Source: Lyophyllum atratum
Taxonomy: Eukaryota > Basidiomycota > Agaricomycetes > Agaricales > Lyophyllaceae
Length of the DNA: 64,000 bases
Direction of reading: 5' to 3'
Assembly (NCBI GenBank): GCA_014905825.1
Contig: JACGCN010000008.1
Span: 1,798,001-1,862,000 of the forward strand
Part shown: positions 22,524 through 33,786 of the stretch, piece by piece
Layout of the letters: each line of letters opens with the position of its first letter
Numbering within the stretch: position 1 is the first letter of the stretch
The notes under the pieces: generated by a model
Told to the model about the DNA's origin: nothing
What the model saw: only the letters and a program-made list of their open reading frames with translations
The model's database searches: none
Made by a program: the position numbers and the translations under genes

Positions 22524-23224
22524 CTACGCGTACGCGGCGATGGCAGTGGCGAACGCGGCATCGATCCTATCCTTGAGGGCAGTCGCCTCGGCCTGGAGGT
22601 CAGCCTGCACACCGACCTTGTAAGCCAATAGTCCAATGAGCAACGAGGAAGAACGTACAGGTGCGATTGAGATCAAAGCGCTCTCCAATGCGGTGGTGCT
22701 GGCGCTGAGGTTGGCCAGATCCTGCTTGACGAGGGCGGGGATTCCGCCGAGGGGGAGGGCGGTGAAGGCGGCCTTCCTGTCGACGATGCCAGTGAGGGAG
22801 TGGTCGATCGTGGGCTCGAGGGCCTCGAAGGAGGTGAGGATCGAGCGACCGTCGGCCTCGGAGATGGGCAGGGGGGTGACGGCCTGAGATTGAAGATCGA
22901 TGAGTGACTAAGAACGCAGAGAGGATGTGCGGGTGCGTACATTGACATCAGTGGTGCCCTGGTCGATGGCGGTGCCCAAGGAGACGGAGGCGCTGTGGAT
23001 GGCCTGGGAGGGATATAATATGAACATAAGGTGAGCGCTTGAAGTTAGTGACGTACAAGAGCCTGAGTCAGAGTTCCGCCTGGGTTCGCGAACGCGGTGA
23101 TTGCGCTGTCGAGGGCGGTGAGCCGGGAAGAGATGGCGGCAATGTCTGCCTGGACATCGGCGACGGTGGACGCGAAGCTGCCGACGGCGAGGGAAGCGAG
23201 GACGAAGAGGCTGGAGAAACGCAT
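22524..23224 (-). CDS. Hydrophobic surface-binding protein A family (HsbA)
   Basis: Four exons: 23224-23057, 23003-22941, 22883-22659 and 22616-22524 (182 aa). It has a signal peptide (MRFSSLFVLASLAVGSFAS) followed by helical blocks: DVQADIAAISSRLTALDSAI, SLGTAIDQGTTDVN, SILTSFEALEPTIDHSLTGI, QDLANLSASTTALESALI and a terminal ATAIAAYA. It is an intact secreted paralog of the gene at 9261-9949, with the same intron phases. The GC-rich codon use contrasts with the dead copy beside it. A TATATAAG box stands about 70 bp upstream. The predicted role is coating hydrophobic substrates at the cell surface. Confidence 0.9.
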
Positions 23225-23293
23225 GGTGTGAGAGATGTGAAGAGCTTAGTGAACACTCGAGATGAGATGAAGGTTCTGTGCATCCCACGAGCT

Positions 23294-23301
23294 CCTTATA
23301 T
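23294..23301 (-). promoter_or_regulatory. TATA box of the hsbA gene at 23224
   Basis: TATATAAG on the minus strand, about 70 bp upstream of the start codon. Confidence 0.6.
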
Positions 23302-25350
23302 ACTGTTCTCCATGACCTCATCATTCGTACACGAGCTCATGTTTTCGAATGTTCCGCAACGGATGCAGTTTTCATTGTCAGGACCCGTAGCGCGATGTAC
23401 CACGGGACCGAACCCGCAGTGCTACAAACCGCCGTATGTTGAGGATAAGTGGAGTTCGAGCGTTCCATTCCAGCTGAAGATCCCTGGAATTCGGACAGGT
23501 CTTCTTGAAACTTCCACAGTACTTGACATGTGCACACTGCCGAGAACGAGAACGAGTCAGGTGGGATCCTGGGCGGCAGTGCTTTATTCGGCGTACCTGG
23601 TCTATTTACCCCGCCATCGTCGACCCATATAGCAAGCATGTCAGCTTTCAAAAATAATCGCGACGCAAAGAAGCTAAGCCCCGAAAAGAACCAAGAGTCT
23701 GAGAACCTTATGATGAGAATACAGGACAGTCGTACGATGCACAGCGCCGGCTGGCGCCGGCCCCCGGATTTCATGAGACTTTCGTGGGACCTGAACATAC
23801 ATCAGTGCGAAGCAGAAGCACTGGCGTGATTGTCCTGGACGATGTCAAGAAGACCCTTAGGCATATTGTCTTCGGAGAGAGGATGGGGTCGTGATCACAC
23901 GGCCTAGCATGTGTTTCTTCTCAACTTCTGAAGACGTTACCTTGTCAACAAACAAAGGAATGCAAGGAAGCGCGACACCGCGCTCGCAGTCATAGGACCA
24001 CGACAGTTCAAGCTTGTGTTTTTTCTAAGGGCGAACAGGAAAGGTCTGTAGACGTTACACCATGCTGGAGGTGGGCTGAAATCCCCGGCTGCCAGGGCCA
24101 CAGAACGACTTGAGGACCAGCTGCCAGAGAAGACCGACGTGAGCGAGATCTGGCGTCATAAACAGATCATGCTCACCATTAATGTGAGATCCTTCAACCC
24201 AAACTGAAGCACTTCTCGAGAAACCACATGATCCAACGTGCACAATGGTAGTTGGTTCTCATGAAGCAAGGGAACGCGTTTGGTGCGAAAACCTCTGAGC
24301 GTCGTTATAGGCCGTGTACGATGGACATCGGAGAGAGGTCGGAATAAATCCCAAAACGAGTGTTGGAAGCCTTTTGAATGGTATAGGTGGAGCATCAATC
24401 ATAGGATAAACGACCAACGCCCAGCTGGGGTGGGAGGTCTAGGCCGCTATATCGAGTGCGTAAGTTTTTGCTCTACTCCGAATATCATCACTTGTCAAAT
24501 CCTTACCCACAGAACGAAGAGAGGTCCAGGTAAGCGCCGGGCGTGGACACAGGCATTTGTGAACCGAGCACGAAAAATCCGACGAATATCCAAGCTGGAA
24601 TCACCTGACACACTTCGCCCGGATATCGACCTTTTTGAATGGAATAAAGGCTTCAGGTAAGAGCCAGCCAGGGCTGTTGAGGAGCTGGTGACCTCCTCAG
24701 CATGTGGAGAGGCTTACTCCTGGGGTTTGTCTGAAAGGGAATGATTGAGCGTCCGATGATGCGGGTTGCGATTTAAGAGTCATACCAGGATACTCATGCG
24801 TCCCATAGCGCTAGAAGGGGGAAGAAGTACGGTTCGTTTCGGATAACATCAGAGAGCGGTGTACACGGGACTGTAGACGGACAGTGCTTCGATGTCGTGA
24901 AATTGATGGCAAGTGGGTCGAGGTATTTCATGGAGGATTTCGGGTGCTAAAAAAGAGAAAAAGGGAGGATACTAGGTACCGTTCCAAGAGTTCCTGGCCT
25001 CATATCTGTTCCTGCATCGATGGTCGTTTCGACTGCGAATCGAATTTATTGGATTCCTAATGGACATGATGATATATAGCCCCATCGGAAGGCTAGCCTA
25101 TGAGAGTTGTAACAGGTTAAAAGAGCTTCATTTGGACAACCTTGACCAGATGTATAGGATGCGGTGGACCAGGAATGGGTGTCAGTGGTTGGGGGAGCCA
25201 ATCGCAAGCTTGAACCAGTGTGACCGAGTCCGTGGGACTAGCTTACGCAAGGTTTCCCACAGTCATCAACAACGAAGTTCTCGACTTGTCCCGAGTCCTG
25301 CGGACCTACCAGTATCTACCCCCACCGACGATTCTCAAACGACTGCCGAA
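23302..25350. other. Long intergenic stretch, nothing recognised
   Basis: It lies between the divergent hsbA and Naa10 genes. Plus-strand frames at 23530-23829, 24280-24660 and 25060-25422 have no recognisable domain. The 24280 frame contains GT...AG pairs and a basic region (TKRGPGKRRAWTQAFVNRAR) and could be part of an unrecognised gene. Confidence 0.4.
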
Positions 25351-26239
25351 ATGAACATCCGACTAGCAAGGGTGCGGTTCGTGTTTCTGTGCCCCCTCTC
25401 CGAGTTCCACTTCTCGATCTGACCACCAGGTCAGTTAGCTGCTTCACTGAATCCGTCACGCGGTTCCAGAGTTGTCTGCTCTGGAACACCTCATAATACG
25501 AAGTTTCGCTCACGAAATGTTCTTTCTAGTGCAGGTAGATGACATGATCGGCATGCAGGCGACGAATCTGCAGAATCTGCCGGAAAATTACGTCATGAAG
25601 TTCTGTATGTGTTTCGTCTGGCTGGGTGATGAAACTGGGGGGAAGGTGCTCATCGGAGAGGCTTGTGGTTCTAGGGATGTACCATGCGATGACATGGCCG
25701 CAGGTGTCGTTCGTCGCGGAGGACCATAAGGGCAGGATCGTGGGCTATGTTCTGGCAAAAATGTGTGTTGCGAAATTTTTGACTGGCTTGACACGTGTTC
25801 TGATTATCGGCGTTGTGTTCCCAGAGAAGAAGACGCTGAAGAGAAGGGGGAACCTGTTCATGGGCACGTTAATTCGATATCTGTGCTACGCTCGTACCGG
25901 CGTCTAGGGTTGGCGAAGAAGTTGATGCTCCTCTCTCGTACGTCCATTCCCGACCTAACACGCTTGGCGATCCTCTGATGAGTTTTGTGCGGGGCTGTAG
26001 AAGAGGCGATGACCTCCGTTTACAAGGCAGAGTTCGTGTCGTTACATGTTCGGAAATCGAACAAGGCCGCCATCGGTCTGTATAGAGACACGCTGGGCTT
26101 CGAGGTGGCGAAAATAGAGAAGAAGTATTGTAGGTACCAATCCGTTATTCTACTGGCCACGAAACGCTTAGCCTTTCTTTTTGTAGATGGTGACGGGGAA
26201 GATGCACTATCGATGCGGCTTTCCCTTAAAGATCCCTAG
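25351..26239 (+). CDS. NAA10: N-alpha-acetyltransferase catalytic subunit Naa10 (ARD1)
   Basis: Six exons: 25351-25371, 25535-25604, 25675-25762, 25825-25937, 26001-26129 and 26187-26239 (157 aa). The sequence follows Naa10 closely: [20 protein letters not shown], then [22 protein letters not shown], the acetyl-CoA loop [33 protein letters not shown], then LGF and [14 protein letters not shown]. It is the catalytic subunit of NatA, which acetylates exposed Ser, Ala, Thr or Gly N-termini on ribosomes with Naa15. The first intron (163 bp) is long for this window and exon 1 encodes only seven residues. Relatives often carry a longer acidic tail; here the protein ends right after the GNAT core. 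Confidence 0.92.
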
Positions 26240-26620
26240 ATTTGTTGCCTTCTATCTTGCAATTCATCCAGAGAATTCTAGAGTTCTTTGCGCTTCCTCC
26301 ACAGCCCTCGGCCCCCTGCGCCATACGATACATCTATCCGAGCTGATGTTTCGACGTCGTCCAGGTTCAAGTGACAATTCTATAAATACAGTCTCCTTTG
26401 AAAGCCCGCAACATGTCAACCTCATCAACCAATGAAACACGTCGACCTTCCAAACCTTGCTCGCGATCGGCGCCGGTGACGTCGTCCAGAATCCAGTATA
26501 AATAGAGGCATCCTTGTAATTTTCTCTCCCTCCGTCCCCCCAACCATCGATACGGCCGCCTACACGCTCTTTACCACATCTCTATCCTACTACATCCTAT
26601 ATAAAGTCACTTTCTCTATT

Positions 26621-27863
26621 ATGATATTTACGATTGCGTTCGCTCTTCCCATTCTCGCCTTTCCTTTCCTCACAAACGCGCGTCCCTCTGGGCGAGAAGG
26701 GCCGTCAGGTGTGTCCATTTCTCCCATCTTGATTTTACCAAACTTCCCTTTACTTTTTCCATTGTCCTCGATTACGCAATAGCGCTTGAGCACCGTGATC
26801 ATGGTGGAGAGTCGTATCGCAAGCGCGATGTCCTCTCCGGTGCGTTCTGGACTCACGACGCAACACATGACAACCGCCTTACCCTTTCCATTTAGATATC
26901 GACATCCTCAACTTCGCGTTGACCCTTGAGCACCTCGAGAATAAGTTCTACGACGAGGGCCTCGCTAGGTACTCCCAGCAGGACTTTCTCGATGCTGGCT
27001 ATCCCGAGTGGACCCGTGGCCGTTATGAACAGATCGCCGCTCATGAGAAGACGCACGTCGAGTTCTTATCCAGCGCGATTACTGCTGCTGGAGCGAAGGC
27101 CGTGGAGCCTTGCAAATATCGATTGTATGTATCGACTATATGCGCATGAGAACCCCACCTAACTTGGTGTCTATAATTCTGTAGCCATGACAAAGACGTC
27201 AATACCTTCATAGACATCTCCTTCGCGCTCGAGAGTGTTGGGACCTCGGCATACAACGGCGCAGCTGCCTTCATCACGGATAAGGTCTGTCTACGATTAC
27301 TGGTGTCTCGACATAATGGCGTAACTCCATCTCTAGGCGTATCTGACCGTCGCCGCGTCCATTCTCGGCGTCGAAGCCCGTCAAGCTGCCTGGATTAACT
27401 CGGCCGTCCGCAAATCCAACCCATGGAACACCGCTTTCGAGGTAAGCCCTGAGATCAAATTACGAAGACCACACCCCGACCACCGCCGCAGACACCCCTT
27501 GATATGAATCAGGTGTATACACTGGCCTCCGCATTCATCAAGTCCTGTCCTGAATCTAACCCTCCGCTTCCCGTGAAAGCGTTTCCAACCCTTACCGTAC
27601 CTCCCACCGCCGAAGGAGAACATGCCAAGTTAGAGTTCGAAGCGCATGAGGATCATACACAGCTCTATGCCGCGTTCTTGTCAGGGACTGGCACTGTCTT
27701 CGTGGAGATAAACGACAAGAACGAGGTCTTGATCCCGGAAGGCCTCCTTGGGCTCGTTTTTGTCCTCGTCACGTCGGACGGTGGAAAGGTTGCGGATGAG
27801 TCGACGGTCGCTGGTCCTACAATGCTACAATTCTCATTTGGTTCAAATGGAAACGTTTATTAG
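26621..27863 (+). CDS. Secreted ferritin-like domain protein (Rds1-type)
   Basis: Six exons: 26621-26708, 26783-26839, 26896-27124, 27185-27284, 27337-27441 and 27492-27863 (316 aa). It has a signal peptide (MIFTIAFALPILAFPFLTNA), a putative KR processing site (SYRKRDVLSD), then a ferritin-like helical bundle: DILNFALTLEHLENKFYDEG, YEQIAAHEKTHVEFL, TFIDISFALESVGTSAYNGA and ARQAAWINSAVRKSNPWNTAF. The ExxH/E pattern suggests a di-metal site. The C-terminal third is beta-rich. Related fungal proteins are stress- or development-associated, but the biochemical role is not established. A diverged, frameshifted copy lies at 17902-18830. Confidence 0.85.
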
Positions 27864-28465
27864 TTGTATTTTAGTCAAGACCCCTTGTATTCACATCCCA
27901 GTGTCGCAACCAAGGCGGGCGAACATAAGCTCCACTTCGACGAGGTAACCGCCCCGTTCCAACAGAGTGCGCTAGTGACCGTATCTGCTAGATTGCTAAC
28001 GGGGCTACCTCTCGAGTATTTCCATTGCTTGCTTAACCGCTTCACCCATCATGAACCTTTTCAGCTCCGGACTCGTATTTCACTCTCCCAACGCAGCGTA
28101 AGATTCACATACATTCTCCTGCGCCATATGGAGCTGACCTCGGACCTCTTGTCTAGCCCGCCTCCTAGACCACTCTACCGCGGTGTTGGCTGGATCTTCT
28201 TCCCTGAGGAAAGGGGCATGCACGCCTGGGGCAGTCGTTTGCTTCGGAAAAGGGCAGCCAAAGGCGGTTTTGCGCGAAAGCCGCATCTAAAATGAAGAAG
28301 TACCTCACGAAGCAGGATATCGAGGGGTCGATGGTGCAGGACCGCGGGGCGATGCATCTGATTATGGTTCCGCAGGGCTGTGGGGTCGGGTGGAGGAGAC
28401 GGAAAGATAGGTTGCACTTGTTGAGGTACGGTTTCGCTAGTGATCGGCGTTCATCAACCGTCAAG
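27864..28465. other. Intergenic, no gene recognised
   Basis: It spans the 3' flank of the ferritin-like gene up to the TIR element. A plus-strand stretch near 28150-28430 has open frames rich in Lys and Arg but no recognised domain. Confidence 0.4.
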
Positions 28466-29627
28466 CCCAGTCAGAACCCCGTGTATTAGCTACCTTTTTG
28501 GGCATTTATCGCGCATTTTGCTCATTACCACACTTTATTCCAAATTACGCGACGCATTTGCGATCTTTTCACATTCGAAAAAGTCATGATTTTTTCATCC
28601 CACATTGAAAAAGTTATATCATCGTCATTGATATCAGTCGATATCTCGACTTTGCGTTCCATTCCTTCAGAGATTTTGCTCCTTCCCACTTGTGTTGCCC
28701 TATTTGCCTGCCCCAAAAGCACATAAAGCTTCCCAACACAGAATACGTCATTCTTGCTCCCGACCTCCATGTTGTCCTCCCTTGTATCCAAAGTCCCCAT
28801 GCACTTCTCCTTCTCCTTTTAGTTTACCTTCCCAGGCCATCGGCACGCTCCCACCCCGGCACCATCTCCGATAACCGCAGACAACAGACGTTCTGACACG
28901 ACGAGCCCGTCGAGATGAGTGTTCTGGGAACCTCCGCGGTTCCACGACTGACATGGGCAGGTCAAATGACGCGGACATCTCGGGCATGGAGATGGTAGCG
29001 GGCGGGGTGGCGGGTTGCGAGCGTAGGCTCAGAATGGGGATCGAGCGCGTGCGGATGCGAGAGAGGGTAATATCAGGGAAGGACCCGGACGCGGCCGACG
29101 CGTCCGGGGCTTGGGTAGAGGGCCTCTACGGTAAGCCAAGCAGCTCTCCCCTTCAGAACCTCTGAATGATATCCAGATATCACCATCAAGAGAAACCCCG
29201 CCCTTTTCCGCACTCGATCTCACACCGACAATGACAGGGAGGTAGCGGCAACGGTGGCCACAGCACCGCCGGTTTGGGTGGAAGTCGGAGTGTACGGCAT
29301 GAGCTTGGTGCTGCCGGTGGGGGTCGGATGCGAGGACCATGCCGCCGTGGCTGGAGGAATCGGGAAAGGGAAGGGGAAGGGACGTATTCTGGAGCAGGGG
29401 GCGGGGTATTAAGGGTATCGGACCGTTAATGACAGACAACGCAGTGTAATGTAGCTTAGAGTCAAATAAAACATTTCTACGCATTACATCGTTTGTTAAT
29501 GACTTGTAAAGTATCTCAAAGATCTTTTTGTCTTTAATCGGTCGCTGGCGCTTTACCAGGCTTTATGATACTTCAAATGCGTAGTAAAGGCAGAAAATGT
29601 TAGCTAATACACGGGGTTCTGACTGGG
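28466..29627. mobile_element. Non-autonomous TIR DNA transposon, 1162 bp
   Basis: The left end begins CCCAGTCAGAACCCCGTGTA and the right end is its inverted complement. The match is perfect for 27 bp and weaker for about 30 more. Both sides are flanked by the direct repeat CGTCAAG (28459-28465 and 29628-29634), a 7-bp target-site duplication. The inside has only short frames with no transposase motif. I cannot place it in a superfamily: hAT makes 8 bp and most others 2-9 bp. Confidence 0.82.
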
Positions 29628-29778
29628 CGTCAAGCGCGAAGTCTCTTATGGAGAATATCGTTCAACTTCTTTCCTGCCAGCACAAGAGGCTCGATTCCGT
29701 ATGTTGAGCTCGATTGAAGTATCCATTCCACTTTAATTCATAACTCCAGTAAGTAGCGTTGAACACCAGAGATGGATG

Positions 29779-30759
29779 CTAAACTGCAGGATAATGGGAA
29801 GCCTGTGCAGGAGTCAGGCGAAGCGCGGAATCACCTTCGATCTTTTTAGTACGCCCAACAAACCCAGCATATTCTCCATGACCGACTGAAGCGCCATGGA
29901 TAGTTATTCTCCCTTCACATCCCCTGCACAAGCATCCGCGGGCTGGCATTGCACAACGAGTGGTGGATTTACTATGCAGGCCGCGGGGATCGAGACACTC
30001 GATCAGATCCACCAGTTGGTGTTGGAGGCGCCGTAACCTCTCGTCCGGGGGACTTCGCCGTCGAGGAATCCGGGCGCCTGCACGATCAGCTTGACTGAGT
30101 CTATTCAGCTCTTTCAGACCGCTGACGATCATCCCGAACCACTCCCGGGACTCAGCATCCCGTTTCCACTTACGCACGAAGCTAGCGTAGCCTATGCAGC
30201 GGCACTGCCCTCCAGAGCGCTTCCCTACTCCATCTGCAGTTTTTTCCTCTTCGTCAGGGTCTGCCCCATCCATCACAGTCATAACCTCCCCCATAGCTTC
30301 TTGTTCCCCGGTGAGGATCATGAAGAGCGAGTCATCTCCACCCGACCTAAGCGTCAGGCGGATGTTATGCAGAATCGTCCTGAGTGCTCCGCTTTCCTCG
30401 TCGTATCGGGTAGATGGTAGCAGGAACTGTGTGTCACGGCGAATGATGTACAGCCAGCAAAAGAACTGTCCGAATACGAATGCTGTGTGAAGCATGGCAT
30501 ACTCCTGACGTGCGCGACCGGCTTCTTCAGAAACCCATGTTCCAAGGCCTGTCTCGACGATGTTGGTAATCTTCGAAGCCAGATCCTCTGCTGCTAGGTG
30601 CAAGGGGTCTCTGTACTTGGCGACGACGTCTGCCAACGCGTAGTAGCGCTTGCGGCGCTCGGTGCGTATCTTTTCCCATACTGTGAGGGAGGCGTTGGCA
30701 ATTGTTCCAATGAGGGCGACGATGGCAATAATGATCGAAATGAGCTCGGTACTGGGCAT
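29779..30759 (-). CDS. Single-exon membrane-anchored protein, paralog 1
   Basis: A 326-aa open frame without introns, unusual in this window. An N-terminal membrane anchor (ELISIIIAIVALIGTIANAS) is followed by a basic-helical segment (WEKIRTERRKRYYALADVVA) and KYRDPLHLAAEDLASKITNI, a motif I associate with an uncharacterised family found widely in fungi. Further conserved blocks are FVFGQFFCWLYIIRRDTQFL, LTGEQEAMGEVM and YASFVRKWKRD; a CxCxxC motif (CLCRGC) lies near the C-terminus. The paralog at 33787-34689 is nearly identical until CLC(R/K)GCE, after which the tails are unrelated. Function unknown. Confidence 0.72.
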   Translation of the reverse strand: MPSTELISIIIAIVALIGTIANASLTVWEKIRTERRKRYYALADVVAKYRDPLHLAAEDLASKITNIVETGLGTWVSEEAGRARQEYAMLHTAFVFGQFFCWLYIIRRDTQFLLPSTRYDEESGALRTILHNIRLTLRSGGDDSLFMILTGEQEAMGEVMTVMDGADPDEEEKTADGVGKRSGGQCRCIGYASFVRKWKRDAESREWFGMIVSGLKELNRLSQADRAGARIPRRRSPPDERLRRLQHQLVDLIECLDPRGLHSKSTTRCAMPARGCLCRGCEGRITIHGASVGHGEYAGFVGRTKKIEGDSALRLTPAQASHYPAV

Positions 30760-31665
30760 GGGTCTTCACGTTGAGTTCGGAGAAAGGAAGAATCGCAGGA
30801 CGTCAACAAGGGTCCTTGTGAGTAGGCATGAATATATAGTCAGGCAGTATATAAGAAGAGACTTTGAGCGTCGAATATTACCTCCATGGGGCATGCAGGT
30901 CCAAGTCTTCGGACACTACTCTCCATCAACCCATGTAATTCCATAATCGTTTCCCTTGAATACGAATCTAGGAAAAGAGCGGTCAACTATGTAGAAACCG
31001 GGGGAACAACGAAGGCGTTTTCTCTGCATTACAACGACCTCATCAGGAGCAGTTATGCCAGCAGAGTGCAACCTCCGTCGACTTCGGATAGCCGTATACG
31101 TTGGAACGTCGAACATGAGACTTGAATGGAAGTTAGAACGAGCGCCAAAAGCCTGAGACGATGAGAGATTAATTCCAAACTTGAAAAAGATTGACGCGCG
31201 TCTAGTCACATCACGTGCATTCATCGGTTCAGCTGATCGAGACAAAATCGGAGAAAATCCTTGGAAGACTCCTCAAAGCAGCCCAGCTAAGTTCTCAGTC
31301 GCAGAAAAGATCAACACCCACACAGACCCACACCCGCCGCGACGCGGGCTCAACACTGGTCAACATTGGACAGATCGGTGCATTGTTTGGCTGGGCAATT
31401 CAGAAGAAACTATCCAATTTGGTTCGGTTACCTGATCAAGTCAAGATCAAGGCTGTTACCGAACGTGCACAATACAACTGCTGTTGCTCGATTCCCTCTT
31501 CTATCGGGCTCTCTCGCCCTCGGTTTGTCCCGCGCCGCTGGGGCACTGTACACTTAAGCTTGGATAACCGATCCCTTCTTCAACCAACTTCAACGGCTTG
31601 TCCTTCTTTTCGAGCCGTTCCGTTAGGCCAGCCCACAATCCGAACACGAATTTTTATGCTCGAAG
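30760..31665. other. Intergenic; upstream arm of a segmental duplication
   Basis: Short blocks here (near 30878-30902 and 31197-31225) recur at 34793-34817 and 35017-35045, upstream of the paralog. No gene is recognised. Confidence 0.5.
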
Positions 31666-33246
31666 ATGCCTAAGACAGGATCACCACAAACATCGATGGC
31701 TATCTCTGCTGCGCGTGCACTCGTTTCGATCCTTACGAGATTAGAGTATAGCTGTGCCCTTTGTGGGGATGTAGCATGTCACTTCCTTGGGCAACCGCAG
31801 GTTCTCACCGTGAGTCGTCAACCCATCTTGAAACATTCATCGGTTGGTTTTTGCTCAAGTTGTGTAAGGAATTGTAGAAAGTTGAAGCAATCATCTTCGC
31901 GCCTATCAGTCGAGGTCCCTGGCTATCAATCAACGTCGTCAAGACCGCGATTTCCGAAACTTCGAACCACCCATCCCCTTTCCTTATTTCACGAGATAGC
32001 ACGGGAGATTCCGTCACTCTTTCTTATCACAATCCTGCTATTCACAGTGATTTGAGCAGTGCCTGCGTCATCGAACTTGAGAACCTGGATAGTGCAGCGG
32101 TTCACGTTGTTCAGGACATCCGCGGTCTGCCTTTCGTACCGACCTCATACCTTCTTCTGCTTAAATTGGAGGACTGGGAATTTAGTTTGACAGCATCATC
32201 GGATGGTGTCCATCAAATGGCAGTAAAAGTGATCCAAGGACTGTTGAAGTCTATCGCTTCAAAGGAAAAATGGAACGAAGAGCCTCTTGATGATAAGCTG
32301 CATGCCGCATCGCACACTCGGGCCCAAAGATATGTAGCCAAGTACCCGGAATATTCTGCTATCTGGACTAGCCTTAGCTTCGGCGAGGAAAAGCTGGTAG
32401 GACCGTCTTCGTCTGCTTCAGACTTGATGGAGCCGGCTACCGGAGCAGATACGCGGGAAGAGGAATTGGGTCAGGAGCCGCCGCGAGAAACCTTTACCCT
32501 CACGAACCCAAGTCGAATTCAAATGGTCGTGCTTGCGGCTAAAACGGTAGTTGATTTGCTCCGGAAATGCGGGTGGGTTTCAACCATCTTCGGAGGTCTA
32601 GGATGCTTTCTTTACGGGAATACACGGGCTCCCAATGTGAGTGTATCAGATCACATTTGCTGCTGGGTACTTACTCGCTGGCCATCCATTGTAGGACGTC
32701 GATGTTCTAGTTCTTCCACCTTCCGGGAGTAGAGTCACCACGGAGGAACTGAAATTGAACCTCGTCAACTTAGATCCATACCATTTCTACACCACTTGTG
32801 CTAGTAACCCCTAGGCAACGTACCGTATTCTCTACTACCGGCTCACGGATACCCCTGCCCAAACTGTCGTCACCTCTTGCAAAATCGACATCCTACTTCC
32901 TTATATCATGCATCTCCCCAGGATTCCGCTCTACCTCATCTTTTGGGATGAAGGAATGCCTCTTATCCCGTTCTCCCTTCTACTACTGCAAAAGCTCCAA
33001 GCCTGGGACGACCATCGAAAATCCACAGACCCACTGAAGTCTCTGAAGCAGCGGACAGATGTGGTGGATATAGGCGGTCTGTTATCTCTTTCTATGTTCA
33101 TTCCGCTCAAACTCTCGCGCCCGTGGTCTGATCGGAGGCTATTTAGCCCTGAGTTTGAGGGGCTGACGAGGAGGAGGGTCCGTGAGTTTTGTACGGCATT
33201 CCCGAGGTATACCGAAATGTGGAACTCAGTGGGCTTCGAAACGTAG
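31666..33246 (+). pseudogene. Two-module nucleotidyltransferase-like gene with one in-frame stop
   Basis: Three exons: 31666-31809, 31878-32636 and 32695-33246. Module 2 is a fungal Pol-beta-type nucleotidyltransferase: FGGLGCFLYGNTRAPN, then across an intron DVDVLVLPPS (a DxD metal site), YRILYYRLTD, CKIDILLP, and PLIPFSLLLLQKLQAWDDHR with KQRTDVVDIGGLL. Module 1 repeats the layout (SCALCGDVACHFLGQPQVLT; LLLLKLEDWE) but lacks the DxD, so it looks like an inactive copy. TAG at 32812-32814 (about codon 341), in the context NP-stop-ATYRIL, interrupts module 2 between DxD and the second acidic strand. Everything after it stays open to 33246. The stop is one transition from CAG. It is either a recent pseudogene or a read error. 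Confidence 0.68.
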
Positions 33247-33595
33247 ACGACGTACAATCGCGAGGTTCCATTGTCACTCCCGTTTTGAGATTCCCGTTTA
33301 TGCTTTGCCAGAAGACAGCCAAAACTATCAGTCGTCTCTATTGAACAAAGGTCGCCCTGGGATGGGCAAAATAACCGTTATGGATCAATACTTTGGTACA
33401 GACCAAACAAATGCGGCCTTGGAAGACCTAAGCTGGAGGGATGGTATACGCAGGATTTGAAAGAACGAATGGGCGTAGTTCGGGATGGACACAGCGAGCT
33501 GGTACGCGTTCGTTGGGAAGAGATACTGAATTGAGGATCACACCGTCTAATCCCGAGACGAGAGGAGCTCGATGTTATGCTGAAATCATGTCGCC

Positions 33596-33730
33596 GTCCA
33601 TGATATTCAGTCGTGATCCGCGAATATGAGTCCCCAGAGCGAATTCGACGGAAGTTTGGAATAAAGATGGGTTGACAAAAAAAAAACCAGGTCAAAGCCG
33701 TGTGGTAAATGAATGCCAAAGTGCTAAATG
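33596..33730 (+). repeat. Direct repeat, copy 1, flanking the paralog-2 gene
   Basis: A segment starting CCGTCCATGATATTC and ending GTGCTAAATGG aligns colinearly, with substitutions and small gaps, to 35511-35640. Confidence 0.6.
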
Positions 33731-33786
33731 GCAGGTAGATGGTGCACGAAGTTACTCTCATCCATTGCCGGAGATCCACTTGAACC

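Noticed and set aside
24055..24660. Possible small gene on either strand
   Set aside because: Frames with GT/AG pairs exist on both strands, but neither gives a recognisable or continuous product.
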